DNA of 50,162 bases from Mucispirillum schaedleri (GTDB lineage Bacteria; Chrysiogenota; Deferribacteres; Deferribacterales; Mucispirillaceae), in the NCBI GenBank assembly GCA_949287985.1, contig CASEIN010000063.1:1-50162 (forward strand), in the 5' to 3' direction. The notes below the pieces were generated by a model, which saw nothing but the letters and a program-made list of their open reading frames with translations, was not told the DNA's origin and ran no database searches. Made by a program: the position numbers and the translations under genes. Shown here one piece after another: positions 36,814 through 45,050 of the stretch; position 1 is the first letter of the stretch; each line of letters starts with the position of its first letter.

Positions 36814-38682
36814 ATGAAAAAATTACTTGTTTTATTTATATTTATTACAATCTGCATTATTATTTTATTAGCTGTATTTATTAGAAATAATCATACTAGC
36901 AGCAGCAGTTCTTCCTGTGTATCCTGCCATGGAGAAATTGAAACAGTATCAGAAACTCATAAGAATATAACATGTATAGAATGTCATGGTGGTAATGGTA
37001 ATACAGAAGATAAAGATTTAGCCCATAAAGACATGTATGGGGGTAATAATCCATCAAATCCTAAAGTATGGGATAAAACATGTGGCAAGTGCCATGAGTA
37101 TGAAGTAAAACGTGTATCATCAACAATAATGCTTACAAATACAGGTATTATTAAAAATACGCTTGCAGCTTGGGGAGAAAGTGATAATAAAAGCCTGTTT
37201 TCTCAAAACCATATACAAAAAGCTTATGGGGATAATGGCAGTGTTATAGATATTTCAAGTATAGCAGATAATGACAATATCTCTGCTGATATGTATAGAA
37301 AATTTTGTTCAGGCTGTCATGTGGGGCAGGCTGCTGATATGGGGTATCTTGGAGTTCATTCTTCAGGCTGTGCTGCCTGCCATTTTCCATACGGCGAATA
37401 TGGAGAGTATGCTGGGGCAGATAAAAATATGCAGGGAAAATATATGCATTCTGTAACACATAAAATGCAGTCACTGCCTAATGATGATGTATGCCTTGCC
37501 TGTCATAATAGAAGTGGAAGGATTGCATTATCATATAAAGGTTTATACGATGGCAATAATGCATTAGTTCCCACAAAAGATGGTTTTGCAGGTCCATTGC
37601 TTACTAGTGGATTAAGAAATGTTCGCCATTTTCAAGCAGATATTCACCATGCAGCAGGTATGGAATGTATAGACTGCCACACATCAAACGAAATTATGGG
37701 AGATGGTTATTATTATGAAAATATGTATGACCAGATAGAAATAAGCTGTGAAAGCTGCCACGGCTCATATACTGAAAAACCAAAAACAAAAAAAGAAACT
37801 AAAGAAAATACAGGCTCTCAAAATATTAAATCAGCTTATGCTAAAAATATACCATTTGGAAGCAGTGTTGTTTTAACTGATAAAGAACGACCTTTTTCAA
37901 ATGTCTATAAAAAGAATGGAGAGTTTATATTAATAAGTAAAAGAAGTGGTATAGAAAGGAATATAAAAATAATAACTGGGACAAAAGAGCATAATATAAA
38001 AGGTCATAATAATATGGAATGTTACTCATGCCATTCTGCAAATGTGGTGCAGTGTTATGGCTGCCATGTGGAATATGATGAAAGGCAAACTATGTATGAC
38101 TATGTAAAAGATAAGGAAACTAAGGGTGCTTTTAAGGAAACAGAAGATATAAGAACATTTTTTCCATTTCCACTTGCCTATAATCAAAAAGGTAAAATCT
38201 CACCAGTAACTCCTGGCTGTCAGACATTTTTAACCCATATTGATGAAAATGGCAATGTAATATCAGAAGATAAAATGGTGGAGTTTAGAGGCAGACCACA
38301 AATGAAATATGCACCATTTTTTGGTCATAATATAGGTAAAAAGGCAGTAGACTGTGAAGTATGCCACAGTAACACTGCATTTTTAGGTTTTGGAGATTCT
38401 CTTTTTTCATATCAAAATAAAACATTAACATCTAGTATTAAATGTGATAACTGCCCAGTGCCTTTAAATGCTGTATATTCAATTGAAAATGGTAAATTTT
38501 TATCAAAATCTGATATTGTGCGTGATGGCTCAAAAGTTTTAGAAAAAGAAATAATGCTAAAAAGTATTGATGCAATGAAATGTTTAATATGCCATAATAA
38601 TGCAGATGAAAAATATTATAATAGAGATATTGATTATGAAAAAATACTTAATGATAGCAATCATAAACATCTTATTGATTAG
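36814..38682 (+). CDS. Membrane-anchored multiheme cytochrome c, 12 haem sites
   Basis: 622 residues with one N-terminal membrane helix (about 4-23) and the rest periplasmic. Twelve CxxCH motifs start at residues 35, 54, 90, 165, 186, 227, 285, 312, 403, 414, 514 and 590. A thirteenth, CDNC at 544, is followed by Pro instead of His and so would not bind haem normally. No CxxCK motif of NrfA or octahaem reductases is present. A Lys/Thr-rich linker (about 320-340) divides the haem groups. The next cytochrome gene overlaps by 47 bases. Likely an electron conduit or reductase; the substrate is not evident. Confidence 0.9.
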   Translation: MKKLLVLFIFITICIIILLAVFIRNNHTSSSSSSCVSCHGEIETVSETHKNITCIECHGGNGNTEDKDLAHKDMYGGNNPSNPKVWDKTCGKCHEYEVKRVSSTIMLTNTGIIKNTLAAWGESDNKSLFSQNHIQKAYGDNGSVIDISSIADNDNISADMYRKFCSGCHVGQAADMGYLGVHSSGCAACHFPYGEYGEYAGADKNMQGKYMHSVTHKMQSLPNDDVCLACHNRSGRIALSYKGLYDGNNALVPTKDGFAGPLLTSGLRNVRHFQADIHHAAGMECIDCHTSNEIMGDGYYYENMYDQIEISCESCHGSYTEKPKTKKETKENTGSQNIKSAYAKNIPFGSSVVLTDKERPFSNVYKKNGEFILISKRSGIERNIKIITGTKEHNIKGHNNMECYSCHSANVVQCYGCHVEYDERQTMYDYVKDKETKGAFKETEDIRTFFPFPLAYNQKGKISPVTPGCQTFLTHIDENGNVISEDKMVEFRGRPQMKYAPFFGHNIGKKAVDCEVCHSNTAFLGFGDSLFSYQNKTLTSSIKCDNCPVPLNAVYSIENGKFLSKSDIVRDGSKVLEKEIMLKSIDAMKCLICHNNADEKYYNRDIDYEKILNDSNHKHLID

Positions 38683-39781
38683 TAATGCATACAGCAGTGA
38701 ATACCATAAAAAATATAGTGGAAATATATCATGTGCAAACTGCCATGCAGATTATAATATGGAAAACATTACTGCTGCTCATTATAATAATGAAAGAAAA
38801 GTTATATATAGTATATTTGTAAATTATGATAATGAATTTGGCAGTAAAAACTGCTATACATCATGCCACCAGATGACATGTGAAAGCTGCCATATGGATA
38901 AAGATAATAATATAATAAATCCAGATAACGAAAATTGTTTAAAGTGTCATAAAGATGTATATACAGGTATGGAGTATGAAGGTTATGGAATAAGGGAAGA
39001 TCATGAAAGATACAAAAGAGGATTAAAAAAAGATAATGAGTATTACTTAAAAATGGTCCCATCAGTTCATCATGAATTAGGTATGAAATGTTCAAAATGC
39101 CATACAAAAAATTCATTATTAGGTAAGGAAAAACCTAAAGACTGCTTATCATGTCATACATATGATACAAAAATTATAGACCACAGTATAAAAGGACATG
39201 ATAAGGTTGCCTGTATTTCCTGCCATGCAGCTTATGCTCCCATGGAGTTTGGCACATTTTATTTAAGGTTTAAAGAAAGTTCTTATAAAGAATATTTTAG
39301 TGAACTGCCCCAGTTAAATGATGAATATGTTAAAAGCAGCTATATGCGTGTAAATGAGCGTCCCCCAATGGTTATTGATAATGAAACTGGAAAATATGTG
39401 CCTGCTAAACCATCTTTTATTATTTTTACTACTAATGTGGAAAATGACATGGTAGCAGGTGAAGAAAATAAAATGATATCTAATAGATGGAAAAAAGCAT
39501 ATCCCCATACAGTAAGGCGTGAAACAGTGCTTTGTAACGGCTGTCATGGTAATGAAAAAGCATTTTTATTAGAAAGTGATGAAAATAGAATACTCTATCC
39601 AGATAAAGATGGATTATCAATTAAATCATTTTATAACAGTGAAAATTTTAGCATAGAAGGTGCCAGGTTTGTAACAAGGCAGGAATATAATGAAAAAATA
39701 AATAAAAAATCAAAAGAATATGTAAAAAAATATATGGAAAAATTAGACCAGTTAAAAAAGGTGATAAAGGAAAGTAAGTAG
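38636..39781 (+). CDS. Periplasmic multiheme cytochrome c, 7-8 haem sites
   Basis: 381 residues with a signal peptide (MKKYLMIAIINILL, cut near NAYSSE). Seven CxxCH motifs start at residues 33, 82, 101, 152, 170, 193 and 300. An extra CYTSCH at 73 has one residue too many (Cx3CH) and may be an unusual haem site. The ATG at 38636 gives the signal peptide; an earlier start in frame does not. It overlaps the upstream cytochrome by 47 bases. Its C-terminal part resembles the end of that protein (a GHxxxxC-SCH segment, then a late CxxCH-G/S-N-xxAFL), so the two are probably related and work together. Confidence 0.9.
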   Translation: MKKYLMIAIINILLISNAYSSEYHKKYSGNISCANCHADYNMENITAAHYNNERKVIYSIFVNYDNEFGSKNCYTSCHQMTCESCHMDKDNNIINPDNENCLKCHKDVYTGMEYEGYGIREDHERYKRGLKKDNEYYLKMVPSVHHELGMKCSKCHTKNSLLGKEKPKDCLSCHTYDTKIIDHSIKGHDKVACISCHAAYAPMEFGTFYLRFKESSYKEYFSELPQLNDEYVKSSYMRVNERPPMVIDNETGKYVPAKPSFIIFTTNVENDMVAGEENKMISNRWKKAYPHTVRRETVLCNGCHGNEKAFLLESDENRILYPDKDGLSIKSFYNSENFSIEGARFVTRQEYNEKINKKSKEYVKKYMEKLDQLKKVIKESK

Positions 39782-39803
39782 AATTTATTAAAGATTTTAT
39801 GGG

Positions 39804-40409
39804 TTATAAATCTTCCAGTTTAAATGTGTTATATCCTTCGTAATAATAGCTGTGGTCTATACCTTTCATATATACTGTCCTGTTTGAGATATCATCTGTT
39901 AAAGCCTGCTTTAATATATGCTTTATTTCAATATCTTTTACAGGGCTTCTTTCCATAGCAAGCAGATAATCATTTTTATTAACCATGCTCCAGTCAACTA
40001 CTTTTGCAAGTGAGCTTTTTAAAATACAGTCAAGCCATATTCTCATACTTCTACCATTACCTTCTCTAAAAGGGTGAGCAATATTCATTTCCACATATTT
40101 TTCTATTATTTCATCAAAATTAGACTGTGGCATATTATCAATATTTTTTAAAGACATATCTAAATACATAAGTGGAGCAAAGCGAAAATTACCTTTTGAA
40201 ATATTTACCGTTCGGATACTGCCAGCAAAATCATATATATCTTGGAATAAATACCTGTGTATTTCCTGTAATGACTTAAATGTTCCTGCTTCTAATTTAT
40301 CTAATATTTTATTATCAAAAAGCTCTAATGCTCGCTTTTTGCTAAGCCTTTCTTCTTCTCTTGCAAGTGCTGATGCATCTTGAATACCTAATTTATTTTC
40401 TAAAACCAT
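39804..40409 (-). CDS. Fic domain protein (class III-like AMP transferase)
   Basis: Fic proteins transfer AMP or related groups to target proteins. The active motif [12 protein letters not shown] lies at residues 112-123, with the [12 protein letters not shown] flap before it as in NmFic and HpFic. The inhibitory motif SYYYEG (Ser187-Glu191) is near the C-terminus, which fits class III, self-restrained Fic proteins that need no separate antitoxin. The ATG at 40409 has AAGG nearby; a longer frame would add a doubtful hydrophobic start. 201 residues. It lies between the cytochrome genes and the repeat array beside tRNA-Ser. Confidence 0.88.
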   Translation of the reverse strand: MVLENKLGIQDASALAREEERLSKKRALELFDNKILDKLEAGTFKSLQEIHRYLFQDIYDFAGSIRTVNISKGNFRFAPLMYLDMSLKNIDNMPQSNFDEIIEKYVEMNIAHPFREGNGRSMRIWLDCILKSSLAKVVDWSMVNKNDYLLAMERSPVKDIEIKHILKQALTDDISNRTVYMKGIDHSYYYEGYNTFKLEDL

Positions 40410-40681
40410 AACATACCTTATGTAATATAATAATATAGTATATATTGCTATATTTATAATTTCAAGTAGATAAATTAGGAATGAGAAAGCCATAAAAAAG
40501 TGATTTGAAAAGCTAGACTGCTCACTGTCGCAGACATAAAAAATACAGGACGTATTTTCTTTAGTAAGTATTTACGAGGTTTCCTCGTAAATATGTTGAT
40601 TTAAAAATTATAGGATGTAATTTTTAAATATAAATCAATAAGTTCTGCTTTTCTTCCCTATTCGGTCAGCGTTCGCTTAAG

Positions 40682-40757
40682 CTTCGAATCCCTTGTTTTA
40701 CAAACAAGAGAGGGATTCGCCTTTCAAATCAATTTGTCCTAAATTGATTTTTCAGGC
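40682..40757. repeat. 76-base repeat, copy 1
   Basis: Runs from CTTCGAATCCC to TTTTCAGGC. It contains two hairpins: CGAATCCC-TTGTTT...AAACAA...GGGATTCG, then AAATCAATTT-GTCCT-AAATTGATTT. It differs from copy 2 (206 bases further on) at one base. Confidence 0.9.
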
Positions 40758-40887
40758 CAGGCTTTTTTCTGTCGCAGACGTCCTGTCTGCTTATTCCAGC
40801 CACTTTTTCTGATTCCTCTTTATTCAGTCGGGAAAAAGTGTCCTCGTAAAATACACTCGCCTCGCTATTCGCTCGGCGAAAAAAGTC

Positions 40888-40963
40888 CTTCGAATCCCTT
40901 GTTTTACAAACAAGAGAGGGATTCGCCTTCCAAATCAATTTGTCCTAAATTGATTTTTCAGGC
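40888..40963. repeat. 76-base repeat, copy 2
   Basis: 75 of 76 bases equal copy 1 (CCTTCC for CCTTTC). The end runs on as CAGGCGTGCC (40959-40968), identical to ten bases of the tRNA-Ser anticodon region at 41141-41150. Confidence 0.9.
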
Positions 40964-41050
40964 GTGCCTACTCACTGTCGCAGACATCCTGTCTGCTTTT
41001 CCTCCCTACTCGGTCGGCGTTCGTAGAGCTTCGAATCCCTCTGTAAATAC

Positions 41051-41082
41051 AAAAAAAAGGACAGTCTACACTGTCCCTTTTT
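41051..41082 (-). terminator. Intrinsic terminator of tRNA-Ser
   Basis: On the minus strand GGACAGT and ACTGTCC form a stem with a four-base loop and are followed by eight T. Outside it GTAAATAC (41043-41050) and GTATTTAC (41084-41091) can extend the stem, and beyond those TTCGAATCCCTCT (41030-41042) can pair with the tRNA 3' end (41098-41110). Confidence 0.85.
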
Positions 41083-41090
41083 AGTATTTA

Positions 41091-41177
41091 CGGAAAGAGA
41101 GGGATTCGAACCCTCGGTGAGTTGCCCCACACACGCTTTCCAGGCGTGCCCCTTAAACCAGACTCGGACACCTTTCC
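41091..41177 (-). tRNA. tRNA-Ser (anticodon GGA)
   Basis: 87 bases on the minus strand, with acceptor arms GGAAAGG and TCTTTCC, discriminator G, a long variable arm typical of serine tRNAs, T arm GAGGGTTCGAATCCCTC, and anticodon loop CTGGAAA giving GGA (41139-41141). CCA is not encoded. Reads UCC and UCU. Confidence 0.96.
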
Positions 41178-41245
41178 ATTTATAATCACTTGAAAAATAA
41201 CTTCTACATAAATTTTTGATAAATTGCAAGAAAAATTTATACCTT

Positions 41246-41542
41246 CTAGTTTACTGTCCTGTTTTTATAAATATATTCCTCAATAACAGCAACTATTGAT
41301 GATAACCGCGAAAGATTTTTATTTAAATCAGTATAAACATCTGTATAATCTTGAATTTCTACCATAAATCCAATACGTGAAAATTCATCACCTAAATACT
41401 CAAGTTCATCTATAACACTCTGTTCAAACCCACAGCCACTGTCATAAATAACCTTAAATAAACTATGAGCCTTATATAAACAAGCTAATACATAATCCAT
41501 TTTTTCAATGTCATCAAGACTATCAAATTCACGTTCATTCAT
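41246..41542 (-). CDS. Small acidic helical protein of unknown function
   Basis: 98 residues, acidic, no signal or membrane segment. Predicted to be mostly helices (for example EREFDSLDDIEKMDYVLACL at the start). AAGGTGG precedes the ATG. It ends 68 bases before the tRNA-Ser gene and follows the coiled-coil protein by 18 bases, so the two are probably cotranscribed. Not recognised. Confidence 0.6.
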   Translation of the reverse strand: MNEREFDSLDDIEKMDYVLACLYKAHSLFKVIYDSGCGFEQSVIDELEYLGDEFSRIGFMVEIQDYTDVYTDLNKNLSRLSSIVAVIEEYIYKNRTVN

Positions 41543-41560
41543 ATTTATTCCACCTTATGA

Positions 41561-41815
41561 TTAGCCTGCATTATCAAGCATATTCATACCCATAGACTGA
41601 CCAGAATGCTCTTTCTTTTTAAGCTTTTCTTGAATAGATTTTTCCATTGCAAGTTCTGCCTTTCTTCTTTCAGCCTGCAGTTCTGCATACTTCCTTCTTC
41701 TTTCCTGCACTGCTTCAAATGCTGCCATTTTACGTTCATAATTACGCAAATCTACCATGATTGCCATGTAAGCAGCAAAACCAAGAATAGCCATTAATAT
41801 ATCCACTTTATCCAT
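41561..41815 (-). CDS. Small membrane-anchored coiled-coil protein
   Basis: 84 residues. One N-terminal transmembrane helix (ILMAILGFAAYMAIMV), then a charged helix of about 45 residues rich in Arg, Lys, Glu and Ala that looks like a coiled coil. AGAGGTGAAG precedes the ATG. The opposite-strand frame is a shadow. Divergent from the lipoprotein with coiled coil at 42012; the two share a membrane-plus-coil layout. Function unknown. Confidence 0.65.
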   Translation of the reverse strand: MDKVDILMAILGFAAYMAIMVDLRNYERKMAAFEAVQERRRKYAELQAERRKAELAMEKSIQEKLKKKEHSGQSMGMNMLDNAG

Positions 41816-42011
41816 AAAGCTTCACCTCTAAATGCTATTGTAACAGCATACAATCCTATTTAAGATTATCGGAAGTATTAAAATTAACTTAAATGTTTTT
41901 TTCTTTAAGATAATATAATTTATAAATAAATATTTAGCAAGATATAAAAAACTATTGCAAACAATTAGAATATAGTAAATAATATATAAAATTATGTATT
42001 TGGAGTAAATT

Positions 42012-42713
42012 ATGAAAAAATATACTTTAATATTATTATTGTTACTAACCTTTATGGCAGGTTGTAATGCTTTAGGCATCAAAGAATCAGATAATACTAC
42101 TAAAGAACCTAATGTTGAGGAAAATTCTAATAATTTCCTTGATGATAACCAGGTAAGCAATGGTAACCAAGTTAATTTCCACGCAGAACAAATTGCAGAA
42201 CTACAAAAAGAAATAGATGAACTAGTTTCTACCTTAAATACTAAAGATATGACTATTGTTGAGCTTGAAAATAAAGTAACAGAGTTAACAGCTAAAATAG
42301 ATGAACTTTCTGGGCAGGTTGCAAATACTCAGGCAGCTTATGATAATCTTCAAGGAACTATTAGTGCAAATAACCAATATAGAAATATTGCTATTATTGT
42401 TGCCCTTGCTTCTATCCTTTTAAATATTATACTCGTTTATATGCTTATTAAAGCAAAATCAAAATATGCTAGAGCTGCACTGCCGCCTGCTAAAAAAGAT
42501 GAAGAAAAAATGCAAGATAATCAGAATAAAGATGAGCAGGCTAAATCAAATAAAAATGAAAACCATGCAGAAAATGTAGAAGCAAAAAGCACTGATGAGA
42601 ATACTTTAATAACAAAAGATAAAAAAGAAGAAGTTAGTGGCGAAAACCAGCAAGCCGATACTCCAGTTGCTAAAAAACGTGGAAGACCAAAAAAAGATAC
42701 ATCTAACCAATAA
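42012..42713 (+). CDS. Lipoprotein with periplasmic coiled coil, transmembrane helix and AT-hook-like tail
   Basis: 233 residues. Signal peptide with lipobox MAGC (Cys18). Residues 57-115 form a heptad-rich coiled coil. A transmembrane helix (about 125-147) follows, then a highly charged, probably disordered tail of 85 residues. The tail ends with KKRGRPKK (221-228), an AT-hook-like motif with the RGRP core. If Cys18 is lipidated and the helix is real, the tail is cytoplasmic. GGAG precedes the ATG. Not recognised as a known family. A membrane-DNA link is possible but inferred. Confidence 0.7.
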   Translation: MKKYTLILLLLLTFMAGCNALGIKESDNTTKEPNVEENSNNFLDDNQVSNGNQVNFHAEQIAELQKEIDELVSTLNTKDMTIVELENKVTELTAKIDELSGQVANTQAAYDNLQGTISANNQYRNIAIIVALASILLNIILVYMLIKAKSKYARAALPPAKKDEEKMQDNQNKDEQAKSNKNENHAENVEAKSTDENTLITKDKKEEVSGENQQADTPVAKKRGRPKKDTSNQ

Positions 42714-42720
42714 TAAAACA

Positions 42721-42751
42721 AACCCCCTGTATAACAAAGTTGCAGGGGGTT
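42721..42751 (+). terminator. Terminator after the lipoprotein gene
   Basis: AACCCCCTG and CAGGGGGTT form a 9-bp stem with a 13-base loop, followed by CATTTTAG. Confidence 0.75.
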
Positions 42752-42832
42752 CATTTTAGGTTTGTATAATAAATGTAGTGTTACTTATTTTATAAAACGT
42801 GTTACGAAAAAAGTCAATAGTAAAGGTGGAAA

Positions 42833-43522
42833 ATGCTAAAAAAAATTTATGCAGTAGGGTTAGGTCCTGGTGATTATGAAATGATGAGTTTAAAGGCAAA
42901 AAGGGTATTAGAAGAAAGTGATGTAATATTTTTGCAAGGTGGTCAAATTTTTAACAGTCAGGAAGAAGTTGTGGCAATACTGGATAAAATAGGCTGTGGC
43001 AAAAAGATAAAATTTCATGAATTTAATGGTGAAAACTCAAACAGGTTTGAAAAATTAAATATTTTTATTGATGATATGGTATCTCATTTAGATAAAGGTA
43101 TGAAGGTATCTTATGTAACTATGGGAGATTTGACGATTTATTCTTCATTTCCAGATGTTTATGGCATATTGAAAGAAAAAAATATAGAGCTTGAAGCAGT
43201 TACAGGTATACCATCATTTTTAGCACCTGCATCATTAACTGGTAACTCTATTGTAGATTTTAAAGACAGGGCTGCCATTATTCCATGCCCTGAAAACCAT
43301 GAAGAAATAAGTAAAATTTTACAGGAATTTAAAACAGTTATTATTATGAAGATAAATGATAATGGAAAAGTTATAAAAGAGTTTATGGCTAATAATAAAC
43401 CATCGCTTGCAATAGCAGCTTTTAATGCATACAACAAAAATCAAAAAGTCTATAATCTTCTTAAAGAAATCACATCAGATAATGAAGAATATTTTATGTG
43501 TGTTGTAATGATAAAAAAGTAA
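42833..43522 (+). CDS. cbiL: Precorrin-2/cobalt-factor II C20-methyltransferase-like protein
   Basis: Tetrapyrrole (corrin) methylase of 229 residues. The N-terminal GLGPGDYEMMSLKA and TGIPSFLAPASL match CbiL/CobI, and VTMGDLTIYSSF is the SAM-site strand seen in that group. CbiL methylates C20 in anaerobic cobalamin synthesis. No other cobalamin gene lies beside it. AAGGTGG precedes the ATG. A promoter-like direct repeat GTGTTAC occurs 21 bases apart upstream (42778 and 42799). The family is certain, the exact step less so. Confidence 0.8.
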   Translation: MLKKIYAVGLGPGDYEMMSLKAKRVLEESDVIFLQGGQIFNSQEEVVAILDKIGCGKKIKFHEFNGENSNRFEKLNIFIDDMVSHLDKGMKVSYVTMGDLTIYSSFPDVYGILKEKNIELEAVTGIPSFLAPASLTGNSIVDFKDRAAIIPCPENHEEISKILQEFKTVIIMKINDNGKVIKEFMANNKPSLAIAAFNAYNKNQKVYNLLKEITSDNEEYFMCVVMIKK

Positions 43523-43530
43523 ATTTTTCT

Positions 43531-43559
43531 TTGCTTTTTTTATTATGTAGGGTTATAAT
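43531..43559 (+). promoter_or_regulatory. Sigma-70-type promoter for the ABC transporter operon
   Basis: TTGCTT (43531-43536), 17 bases, then TATAAT (43554-43559). The spacing is ideal. The start codon lies 28 bases after the -10 box. Confidence 0.75.
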
Positions 43560-43587
43560 ACAGGCAAAATTTTTTCAGCGGTGAATA

Positions 43588-44313
43588 ATGGATAGCTATT
43601 TAAACATACTTTATAATATATTTATAGAAAGCGACAGGTATATGTTAATCGTGAGAGGTTTAGGGTTCACTTTAGGGGTAACTATACTTGCAGCAATTAT
43701 AGGTATTATTTTAGGTGTAATTTTATCTTTAATGAATATTTCTGATTTTAGACCTTTTAAAAATGTAAAATCAGAAAGGTTGGCTTTTTTAAGAGATTTT
43801 AATCCATTAAATAAATTTGCATTATTTTATGTTACCATAATCAGAGGCACTCCAACAGTTGTTCAGCTTTTCATATTATTTAATTTAGTGTTTACTGGTG
43901 TCCTTGAAGCCCATGTTTTTGTAGTAGCAGTTGTAGGTTTTGGGCTTAATTCAGCAGCTTATGTGGCAGAAATAATTAGAGCAGGCATTCAGGGGCTTGA
44001 TAAAGGTCAAATGGAGGCAGCAAGAGCATTGGGTATGTCCTACGGTTTATCTATGAAAGTTATTATTATTCCACAGGCTATTAAGAAGATTATGCCAGCA
44101 TTAGTAAGTGAATTTATAGTTCTTTTTAAAGAGACTTCTGTTGTTGGCATGATAGGTGGTAATGACTTAACAAAGGCAGCAAGAGAGATAGCTGCAAATT
44201 CGTTCAGAGCAGCAGAGCCATGGCTTTTAGTAGCATTAATATATTTACTGCTGACATCTTTATTTACTTATTTTATGAGAAAGGTTGAAAAGAGGTTAAA
44301 AGAAAGTGATTAA
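43588..44313 (+). CDS. Polar amino acid ABC transporter permease
   Basis: HisM/GlnP-type permease of 241 residues with about five helices. The family signatures [11 protein letters not shown] and [28 protein letters not shown] (with the EAA loop) are present. Couples to the ATPase that overlaps its end by eight bases. The substrate may be glutamine, histidine or another polar amino acid; it cannot be told here, since no substrate-binding protein gene is next to it. Confidence 0.93.
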   Translation: MDSYLNILYNIFIESDRYMLIVRGLGFTLGVTILAAIIGIILGVILSLMNISDFRPFKNVKSERLAFLRDFNPLNKFALFYVTIIRGTPTVVQLFILFNLVFTGVLEAHVFVVAVVGFGLNSAAYVAEIIRAGIQGLDKGQMEAARALGMSYGLSMKVIIIPQAIKKIMPALVSEFIVLFKETSVVGMIGGNDLTKAAREIAANSFRAAEPWLLVALIYLLLTSLFTYFMRKVEKRLKESD

Positions 44314-45034
44314 GGTAAAAAACTTACATAAATATTTTGGTGAGCTGCACGTTTTAAAAGGTATAGATTTAGAAGTTCATCAAGGTGATGTTATTGCCAT
44401 TATTGGTCCTTCAGGCAGTGGAAAGTCTACTATGTTGCACTGTATAAACAGGCTTGAAGAACCAAGTGATGGTCATATATTTATTGATGATGAAGATATT
44501 ATGAATCCAAATTGTGATATTAATTTAATTCGTCAAAAAGTTGGTATGGTATTTCAGCATTTTAATCTTTTCCCACATAAAAATGTTCTTGAAAATATTA
44601 TACTTGCCCCTACGCTTGTAAAGAAAAAATCAAAAGAAGAAGCATCTAAAATAGCTTATGAACTGCTTGCAAAAGTAGGGCTTTCTGATAAGGCTTCAAG
44701 CTATCCAAATAAACTTTCAGGTGGTCAAAAGCAAAGAATAGCTATTGCTAGAGCATTGGCCATGAAACCAGAAGTTATACTTTTTGATGAGCCTACAAGT
44801 GCATTAGACCCAGAAATGATTAAAGAAGTGCTTGATGTTATGAAAGATTTAGCAAAAGAAGGAATGACAATGCTAATAGTTACTCATGAAATGGGGTTTG
44901 CTAAAAATGTGGCAAACAGGCTTATTTTTATGGATAACGGCGTAATTGTGGAAGATACTGAACCAAATGCTTTTTTTAATGCACCAAAAAGTGAAAGGGC
45001 AAAAGAGTTTCTTAATAAAGTTTTAAACAAATAG
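44306..45034 (+). CDS. Polar amino acid ABC transporter ATPase
   Basis: GlnQ-type ATPase of 242 residues. Walker [11 protein letters not shown] loop FQHFNLFPH, signature LSGGQKQR, Walker [12 protein letters not shown], switch His in VTHEMGF. The start codon is GTG inside the end of the permease gene, so translation is coupled. A histidine kinase gene begins 16 bases later. Confidence 0.95.
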   Translation: MIKVKNLHKYFGELHVLKGIDLEVHQGDVIAIIGPSGSGKSTMLHCINRLEEPSDGHIFIDDEDIMNPNCDINLIRQKVGMVFQHFNLFPHKNVLENIILAPTLVKKKSKEEASKIAYELLAKVGLSDKASSYPNKLSGGQKQRIAIARALAMKPEVILFDEPTSALDPEMIKEVLDVMKDLAKEGMTMLIVTHEMGFAKNVANRLIFMDNGVIVEDTEPNAFFNAPKSERAKEFLNKVLNK

Positions 45035-45050
45035 TTTTCAGGCAAGATTT

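Larger units (their letters stand above)
40515..41050. repeat. Palindromic repeat array downstream of tRNA-Ser
   Basis: About 540 bases, visibly richer in G+C than the neighbours, made of roughly three degenerate units. Recurrent parts are CTGTCGCAGAC with a following GTCTGC (40525, 40769 and 40975), a TTCGGTCAGCGTTCG-like block (40660-40675 and 41010-41022), a hairpin formed by CGAATCCC and GGGATTCG, and the 76-base core listed separately. The first unit is interrupted by about 107 bases holding two more palindromes: TTTACGAGG/CCTCGTAAA and ATTTAAAAATTA/TAATTTTTAAAT. Several parts equal pieces of the adjacent tRNA. Confidence 0.8.

Noticed and set aside
40729-40938. Open frame of 69 codons on the minus strand within the repeats
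   Set aside because: It is made of repeat sequence, has no ribosome binding site and no protein-like composition.
40682-40963. Possible CRISPR array
   Set aside because: Only two long copies 206 bases apart, with repeated and palindromic sequence between them, and no cas genes.
40682-40963. Retron-like or integron-like (attC) hairpins
   Set aside because: No reverse transcriptase or integrase gene in the window, and the arms do not carry attC core sites.
40972-41229. Open frame of 85 codons over tRNA-Ser
   Set aside because: It runs through the tRNA gene and its terminator.
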